From contig CAZUQH010000042.1 in the NCBI GenBank assembly GCA_964622465.1, positions 1-10,744 of the forward strand: DNA of 10,744 nucleotides, written 5' to 3'. A program made the translations under genes and the position numbers. Positions 6,382 to 10,744 of the stretch are shown here, one piece after another (within the stretch, counting starts at the first letter, position 1; each line of letters opens with the position of its first letter). Under the pieces are notes generated by a model. That model was not told the origin of the DNA and searched no databases. It saw only the letters and a program-made list of their open reading frames with translations. Source of the stretch: CAZUQH01 sp964622465. GTDB taxonomy: Bacteria; CG03; CAZUQH01.

Positions 6382-7231
6382 GAGCAACGGTACTTTTCAT
6401 TAGCATCGCTATTGTCATCGGCCCAACACCACCTGGCACAGGAGTAAGCCAGCCAGCGACTTTTTTGACGTTCTCAAAATCGACGTCACCAACAAGCCCG
6501 CTATCGGTTCTATTTATACCAACGTCAATAACGCAGGCGCCCGGCTTGACCCAATCCGCCTGCACATAGCGGGGTTTTCCTATAGCAGCAACCACTATAT
6601 CTGCTTCTCTTATGATGTCCGCCAGACCCTTTGTCCGCGAATGACAGATAGTCACAGTAGCATTTTCAGACATCAAAAGCAATGCAACCGGTTTGCCAAC
6701 GATATTAGAACGTCCAACCACGACAGCATGCTTACCGCTTACTTCTATTCCAGAATGACGAATGAGTTCCATTATACCAAGAGGGGTACATGGCACCGGA
6801 ATGCCAAGTTCGTCTATCTCCGAACGTTTTTTACAACTCAGAAGTTTACCAAGGTTTACGGGATGAAATCCATCCACGTCTTTGCGTGGATTTATAGTTT
6901 CGAGTACTTTCCACGGGTCAAGACCATCAGGTAGAGGCAACTGACAAAGTATTGCATGTATTTTTGGATTGTTGTTTAACTCTTCTATTTTATTTGTAAC
7001 TTCCTGCTGCGTGGACCCGGCAGGCAAAGCGTGATGTTCGGAATAAATCCCGAGCTCTTGAGCTACCTTTTGTTTATTGCGCACGTAGACCTGCGACCCA
7101 GGGTCATCTCCTACGAGGATTGTTGCAAGGCCAGGCGTTATACCGCGTGAGACGAGGTTCATTACATCACGCGATACCTGCTCTCTTACCTCTTGCGCTA
7201 TTTTCTTTCCATCTATTATCTGTGCACTCAC
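6356..7231 (-). CDS. folD: Bifunctional methylenetetrahydrofolate dehydrogenase/cyclohydrolase FolD
   Basis: Interconverts 5,10-methylene-, 5,10-methenyl- and 10-formyl-tetrahydrofolate, linking serine- or formate-derived one-carbon units with purine and methionine synthesis. The 291-aa protein has the folate-site motif VGDDPGSQVYVRNK with Y49 and the catalytic K53, ILCQLPLPDGLD with Q97, KDVDGFHPVN with D120, the NADP-binding GRSNIVGKP at 173-181, and the terminal signature TPVPGGVGPMTIAML. Translation starts at GTG 7231, supported by AAGGAG six bases upstream. The last residues, RAVPRRGL, and the TAG stop are encoded by one arm of a palindromic element, so the natural C-terminal tail was probably replaced. 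All catalytic regions lie upstream, so the enzyme should be active. It is 40 bases after the CsgG-like gene and is followed by the MetE-like pair and metF. Confidence 0.96.
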   Translation of the reverse strand: MSAQIIDGKKIAQEVREQVSRDVMNLVSRGITPGLATILVGDDPGSQVYVRNKQKVAQELGIYSEHHALPAGSTQQEVTNKIEELNNNPKIHAILCQLPLPDGLDPWKVLETINPRKDVDGFHPVNLGKLLSCKKRSEIDELGIPVPCTPLGIMELIRHSGIEVSGKHAVVVGRSNIVGKPVALLLMSENATVTICHSRTKGLADIIREADIVVAAIGKPRYVQADWVKPGACVIDVGINRTDSGLVGDVDFENVKKVAGWLTPVPGGVGPMTIAMLMKSTVARAVPRRGL

Positions 7232-7237
7232 TTTGTT

Positions 7238-7243
7238 CTCCTT
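7238..7243 (-). promoter_or_regulatory. Ribosome binding site fixing the GTG start of folD
   Basis: AAGGAG on the minus strand, six bases before GTG 7231, in the 40-base gap after the CsgG-like gene. No other promoter or terminator is evident in that gap. Confidence 0.7.
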
Positions 7244-7271
7244 CTGACGAAGCAGTCCATACCACTATGTG

Positions 7272-7862
7272 TTATTTTCCACGCATGCGGGTGAACAATG
7301 GATTCAACATTGCACGCACTATTTGCTGAATTGCATTCCTTATACTGAAGGACTGGTAATCATAACTATCCGCCCAAACTACGAGCCCTGTTTTGACGTC
7401 TATCATTCTAACACTTACTCCAACTCCTGCTTCTTTGAGGAATGTTTGATACTTTATATCCCCGTTCTCATCCTGAAAATATATGTAATCATTTACTTCC
7501 GGGAGATATCTTGTAACAGTGCCTGAAATAAGAACGTCGATACCGAGACGCTTGCCAAGTTTCTGTGCTTCTTCACCTGATATCTCTGCAGGCGATAATT
7601 TTTCCTCGCGGAGCAACTCATCTATTCTGCCACGCTCAACTACGTCATAACCCTCCATAACGAGCTGGCGTACGAATTCATCAGCTACAGCGCTGCCCGA
7701 ATTCTCAAAACTTAGATAATTAACGAAGTTCAATACCCCGACACGGCGTATACTGGTAAAATCATAATCAGACCGGATGGCAACGCGCGGAACGCATCCG
7801 GCTATCAGCAGAAACACGCCTGACGTCAAAAACATCAATGGAATATAATGTTTACGTTTCAT
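7272..7862 (-). CDS. CsgG/Curli-assembly-like outer membrane lipoprotein
   Basis: A 196-aa predicted lipoprotein. Positively charged residues and a hydrophobic stretch (1-22) end in a lipobox, LIAGC, with the lipidated cysteine at 23. The mature part resembles the CsgG/GNA1162-type domain: RRVGVLNFVNY, then AVADEFVRQLVMEGYDVVERGRIDELLREE, then LGIDVLISGTVTRYLP, then VSVRMIDVKTGLVVWADSYDY. In this superfamily such proteins bind or form pores in the outer membrane or serve as periplasmic scaffolds. No other curli gene is here, so a secretion role should not be assumed. The ATG at 7862 overlaps the stop of the TPR gene (ATGA), and only a weak GGA-type site is seen, so translation is probably coupled. 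Together with the TPR protein it looks like a small envelope assembly unit. Function is inferred from the fold. Confidence 0.82.
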   Translation of the reverse strand: MKRKHYIPLMFLTSGVFLLIAGCVPRVAIRSDYDFTSIRRVGVLNFVNYLSFENSGSAVADEFVRQLVMEGYDVVERGRIDELLREEKLSPAEISGEEAQKLGKRLGIDVLISGTVTRYLPEVNDYIYFQDENGDIKYQTFLKEAGVGVSVRMIDVKTGLVVWADSYDYQSFSIRNAIQQIVRAMLNPLFTRMRGK

Positions 7863-8284
7863 CTGATTTTTTCCAGGTGTTTCATCACGCGCTTCGCGCG
7901 CGGCGTATCATTCTCCAGCACGAGAAACTTCTCCCAGGCCGAAATTGCGTTTGACTGCTTCGTTGCTTGAGCAAAGTATACCTTTCCAAGCAGATAGTAT
8001 GCAGTCGCAAAGTCCGGCTCTATTGATATAACCGAGATGAGCGCTTTCTCGGCTTGCTCCAATTTGTCCTGGTTCAGCAAGACAACTGCAAGCAACATAT
8101 GTGCATTGGAATCATCTGGCTGATGTGTGACAATGTCTAAAAGCATCTGTTCGGCTTGCTCGTAACGTCCACTATTTGCAAGCTCAACTGCGCGCCGAAA
8201 CTGCTCTTGCGTCATTTTTGCGCTAACACAAACCACGCAAAAAATAACAAGCGAAAGGACAGCACTCGCTCTTTTAGGCGTCAT
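7859..8284 (-). CDS. Exported TPR-repeat protein
   Basis: A 141-aa protein with an N-terminal signal peptide (hydrophobic 8-21, likely cleaved after VSA at 20-22) and about three tetratricopeptide repeats: near 25-58 (FRRAVELANSGRYEQAEQML), 59-92 (AHMLLAVVLLNQDKLEQAEKAL) and 93-126 (AYYLLGKVYFAQA, then AISAWEKFLVL). TPRs form helical scaffolds for protein contacts, so in the periplasm it probably holds partners together, perhaps the CsgG-like lipoprotein encoded next. It starts at ATG 8284 in an ATGA overlap with murI, with a strong AAAGGAGGT site, and ends in an ATGA overlap with the lipoprotein gene. No enzymatic motif is present. Confidence 0.83.
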   Translation of the reverse strand: MTPKRASAVLSLVIFCVVCVSAKMTQEQFRRAVELANSGRYEQAEQMLLDIVTHQPDDSNAHMLLAVVLLNQDKLEQAEKALISVISIEPDFATAYYLLGKVYFAQATKQSNAISAWEKFLVLENDTPRAKRVMKHLEKIR

Positions 8285-9090
8285 AGCGTTACCTCCTTTA
8301 CGGATGGAATAGGACGCCCGAGAAATACTCTGCTCAATGTCCTGAAGTGCTCCGGGTCATCACTCACAAAGAATTTATGGCATTGCTTCCCGGAGCGGCG
8401 TCTAAGTGCATTCGCGTCTGTCAAAAGCGATTTTATCTGAGCTGCAACTGAAAAACCGGATTCTACAAGAGTAACTTTACTGCCAATTACTTTACGAATT
8501 ACTGACTTCATAATGGGATAATGTGTACATCCAAGTATCAACGTATCTATGTTCTTGTTTTTGAAACTACCCAAATAATCATTTGCAATATCAAACGCAG
8601 CTGGCTTCCTCCACCAATTTTCTTCAACGAGTGGAACAAACAGCGGACAGGTACGCGCGAAACAATTTATTTTCTTGCCGGCACGCTCTGCTTCGCTTTT
8701 AAGTGTCCTCTCGTAAGCTCTACTCGCAATTGTGCTGCGAGTGCCGATAATTCCGATATGACCATTTTTCGTAGACATAACCGCTGCGCGCGCACCTGGT
8801 TTTATGACGCCTATAATAGGGAGTTTAAATTCCTTCTTCAGCACATTCAGCGCGACTGCCGATGCAGTATTACAAGCAACGACGATTAACTTCACGTCTT
8901 GCGATATAAGAAACTTTGCTATTCTGCGCGAGTATCCAGTTACTGCACCGGGTGACTTGTTGCCATACGGCAGATGCTGAGTGTCGCCAAAATAGACGAC
9001 TTTCTCATCCGGAAGGACCTGCCACAGCTTGCTTACGACAGTCAGACCACCTACTCCCGAATCAAATACTCCTATTGACCGCTTATCCAA
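8281..9090 (-). CDS. murI: Glutamate racemase MurI
   Basis: Converts L-glutamate to D-glutamate for the peptidoglycan stem peptide, in the cytoplasm and without cofactor. The 269-aa length is typical. Motifs are IGVFDSGVGGLTV with the conserved D10, VVYFGDTQHLPYG, the first catalytic cysteine C73 in IVVACNTASA, PIIGVIKPGA, GIIGTRSTI, and the second catalytic cysteine C188 with H190 in LILGCTHYPI. The start is TTG 9090: the FDSGVGG motif must be close to the N-terminus, and a GAGGT lies seven bases upstream. It follows the amidase gene by 21 bases and overlaps the TPR gene by ATGA, so it belongs to the cell-wall part of the operon. All key residues are present. Confidence 0.96.
   Translation of the reverse strand: MDKRSIGVFDSGVGGLTVVSKLWQVLPDEKVVYFGDTQHLPYGNKSPGAVTGYSRRIAKFLISQDVKLIVVACNTASAVALNVLKKEFKLPIIGVIKPGARAAVMSTKNGHIGIIGTRSTIASRAYERTLKSEAERAGKKINCFARTCPLFVPLVEENWWRKPAAFDIANDYLGSFKNKNIDTLILGCTHYPIMKSVIRKVIGSKVTLVESGFSVAAQIKSLLTDANALRRRSGKQCHKFFVSDDPEHFRTLSRVFLGRPIPSVKEVTL
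8291..8299 (-). promoter_or_regulatory. Strong ribosome binding site of the TPR gene
   Basis: AAAGGAGGT on the minus strand, six bases before ATG 8284 and lying inside the end of murI. It is the most complete Shine-Dalgarno sequence noted in the window, suggesting higher expression of the TPR protein than of its neighbours. Confidence 0.75.
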
Positions 9091-9097
9091 GCAAATA

Positions 9098-9102
9098 ACC
9101 TC
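9098..9102 (-). promoter_or_regulatory. Ribosome binding site fixing the TTG start of murI
   Basis: GAGGT on the minus strand, seven bases before TTG 9090, in the 21-base gap after the amidase gene. Confidence 0.6.
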
Positions 9103-9111
9103 AACTTTCTA

Positions 9112-10662
9112 CTACTTATTTCTGGCATACGTATTTATGCCACGTGCAAGACACTGAGCAATTTTCTCCTGATAGCTAGAATTTTTGAGTTGTTTCTCCT
9201 CTTTTGGATTTGTTAGGAATCCGGTTTCTACAAGGCAACATGGCATTTTCGCGCCACGCAGAACAAGAAAACCTGCCTGTTTCACTCCCCTGTTCAAAGA
9301 CCTCATGTTCCTGTCCATCTCTATGTTTACGAACGTTGCAAGTTTACCTGACTCATTGCGATATTCATTCATTGCCATTGACCATAGTATCTTGTTCAGG
9401 TCTGCCTTCTGTTTGTCTGTTTCAATGTCCAGCACTGCGTTTTCACGCTGAGCAACTGCTTCTGCTTCTATATCGCCTGTCTCTTCTGATAGAAAGAAAA
9501 CCTCGATTCCTTTTGTCTCGCGCTTGAGTGAAGCGTTGCAATGAATGCTTACAAATAAATCTGCTCCTGAGTTATTTGCTATTTCAGCCCTGTCGGTCAA
9601 CGGCACGAATACGTCATGGGTACGCGTCATTACTACCTGCATTTTGTAGTCGCGGTGCAGAATACGAGCAAGCCGCTCTGCGAGCTGTAAATTTACGTCT
9701 TTTTCCAGTACTCCCGAAGCGCCAACGCAACCCGGGTCCCGGCCTCCATGCCCCGGGTCTATAACAACTTTTTCTATTTTTGAGACGGGCTCTTTGACAA
9801 GAGGCGCCATTATCGGTTCTGGCGGTTTGGCAGGTTTCTCACTTGAAGGACGCTCTTCTTTCTTCTCTACACGGCCACCGAGGTTTTCCACGTCCACCAC
9901 AATCCGGTATGGGCTGGTATACTTGCTTGTTTTTATCTTCCCTGCCTTACTTCCTAGATAAAAACCAAACAGTGCAGATGAACCGCGTTGGCTACCAGTG
10001 ACTTTCTCTATAACGCCATCATCAGGAGAGTCCTCCTGAACGCCAGAAAGGAGTGCGCCTTCGATTGCAACTTCAAACACGTGGCTGTTCTTCTCACTGA
10101 CTGAATATTCAAGGTCATCTAATGTTTCTATCACGTAGCGTGTATATTGTGAGTATGAATACCATCTGGTACTTACAATGTTCACTCCTGCTTCTATCTT
10201 CAGGGTCTTGCTTGAAAAATCCCAGGTGATATTCTTTCTAGCTGCACGCGAGAAGGATTGCGTGATTATTCCTTCAAGCGGTAAGTAAACCCTGCCATCT
10301 ATTAGCTGTGGCTCCTTGCGCATACGCCGTCTTTCTCCTGCAATATGCACCCAGGGATTACCAACCTGGAATTCTACAACGCCACGTGGTGCATCAAGCC
10401 GTATTATCTTTCGCTCCCCAAACCAGTGCACCCCGACGTCGAGAAAACGTGCGACGTCATACGCTTTCACATACCCCATCCCACCAATCAGTAGCATTTC
10501 AAAATTGTCAAAGACCTTGCCATCCGAGACCACTCTGTAAGTGATCTGACTGGCATGTTCTTCTATTTGGTTACTAGATTGTACTGCTGTTGTAATAAGA
10601 GAACAGCTTAAAATATATACAAAAAGACTAAAGAAAAGGCATTTGAAACGAATATTGAGCAT
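9112..10662 (-). CDS. N-acetylmuramoyl-L-alanine amidase with AMIN and copper-amine-oxidase-N-like domains
   Basis: Exported zinc amidase that cuts the bond between MurNAc and L-Ala in peptidoglycan, for cell separation or wall turnover. The 516-aa protein begins with a hydrophobic export segment (about 8-28); an ILSC at 17-20 could be a poor lipobox. Residues about 42-135 resemble the copper amine oxidase N-terminal-like domain (YVKAYDVARFLDVGVHW, then IDGRVYLPLEGI). About 160-262 resembles an AMIN domain ending in SPYRIVVDVENLGG. A proline- and charge-rich linker covers 265-295, and the catalytic Amidase_3 domain runs from 297 to the end. Zinc and catalytic residues are all visible: H305 (DPGHGG), E320 (GVLEKD), H374 (SIHCNAS) and E479 (VETGFL). 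The ATG at 10662 places the export signal directly at the N-terminus; the ribosome site is weak. It is the first gene of the run, 21 bases before murI. Confidence 0.95.
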   Translation of the reverse strand: MLNIRFKCLFFSLFVYILSCSLITTAVQSSNQIEEHASQITYRVVSDGKVFDNFEMLLIGGMGYVKAYDVARFLDVGVHWFGERKIIRLDAPRGVVEFQVGNPWVHIAGERRRMRKEPQLIDGRVYLPLEGIITQSFSRAARKNITWDFSSKTLKIEAGVNIVSTRWYSYSQYTRYVIETLDDLEYSVSEKNSHVFEVAIEGALLSGVQEDSPDDGVIEKVTGSQRGSSALFGFYLGSKAGKIKTSKYTSPYRIVVDVENLGGRVEKKEERPSSEKPAKPPEPIMAPLVKEPVSKIEKVVIDPGHGGRDPGCVGASGVLEKDVNLQLAERLARILHRDYKMQVVMTRTHDVFVPLTDRAEIANNSGADLFVSIHCNASLKRETKGIEVFFLSEETGDIEAEAVAQRENAVLDIETDKQKADLNKILWSMAMNEYRNESGKLATFVNIEMDRNMRSLNRGVKQAGFLVLRGAKMPCCLVETGFLTNPKEEKQLKNSSYQEKIAQCLARGINTYARNK

Positions 10663-10671
10663 TTAACCATT

Positions 10672-10713
10672 TATCCAATTTTCAACAGAACTTTTGTTTA
10701 TTATATCCAATTT
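10672..10713 (-). repeat. Direct repeat AAATTGGATA in the amidase leader
   Basis: The 10-mer AAATTGGATA occurs twice on the minus strand, at 10704-10713 (running into the -10 box) and at 10672-10681 (just before the start codon), 32 bases apart. It may be a regulator site pair or a chance duplication in AT-rich DNA. Confidence 0.35.
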
Positions 10714-10728
10714 GTAGCGATAGCACAA
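10700..10728 (-). promoter_or_regulatory. Candidate sigma-70-type promoter for the gene run
   Basis: On the minus strand, a perfect TATAAT (10700-10705) is preceded at 17 bases by TTGTGC (10723-10728), which shares only TTG with the -35 consensus. Transcription would begin near 10693, giving a leader of about 30 bases before the amidase ATG. The -35 lies within a 12-base near-palindrome, AGCACTTGTGCT (10722-10733), which might be a protein site or chance. This is the only clear promoter-like site in an intergenic part of the window. Confidence 0.5.
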
Positions 10729-10744
10729 GTGCTGTTTAAAGTCG

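Noticed and set aside
5973..6569. Plus-strand open frame of 198 aa crossing the palindromic element
   Set aside because: It runs antisense through the ends of two real genes and the repeat; no family motif or ribosome site was seen.

Overview
The window is a single block of eleven protein genes, all on the minus strand, so it is transcribed from the right edge to the left edge. Spacing is extremely tight: four junctions are 4-base start/stop overlaps, two are longer overlaps and the others are short gaps. A probable promoter lies at the right edge, ahead of the first gene, and I see no terminator inside, so much or all of it may be one operon. The leftmost gene ends exactly at the window edge. 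No RNA genes, CRISPR, IS elements or transposases were seen.

The organism is a bacterium with moderate GC. An exported peptidoglycan amidase with an AMIN domain and a lipoprotein of the CsgG type suggest a two-membrane (diderm) envelope. The mix of split MetE-like genes, an ATP-cone nucleoside-kinase-like protein and an orphan TIM-barrel hydrolase-like protein suggests an uncultured candidate phylum (WOR-3/Stahlbacteria-like is a guess) rather than a model lineage. This placement is inference.

Region by region, in order of transcription. (1) Envelope module, 10662 to 7272: N-acetylmuramoyl-L-alanine amidase, glutamate racemase (murI), a secreted TPR protein and a CsgG-like lipoprotein. (2) One-carbon/methionine module, 7231 to 3368: folD, then two separate MetE-like barrel proteins, then metF. 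FolD and MetF would supply methylene- and methyl-tetrahydrofolate. The second MetE-like protein has the complete zinc site of methionine synthase at the canonical spacing, while the first has lost most of it. (3) Left end, 3378 to 1: the tRNA 2-thiouridylase mnmA, a glycosidase-like TIM-barrel protein of unknown function, and an ATP-cone/P-loop kinase.

The most unusual features are two. One is the tandem MetE-like pair, a catalytic copy next to a degenerate copy. The other is a 159-base palindromic element that fills the folD-metE gap: its stems share one centre, and one arm supplies the last codons and the stop of folD.
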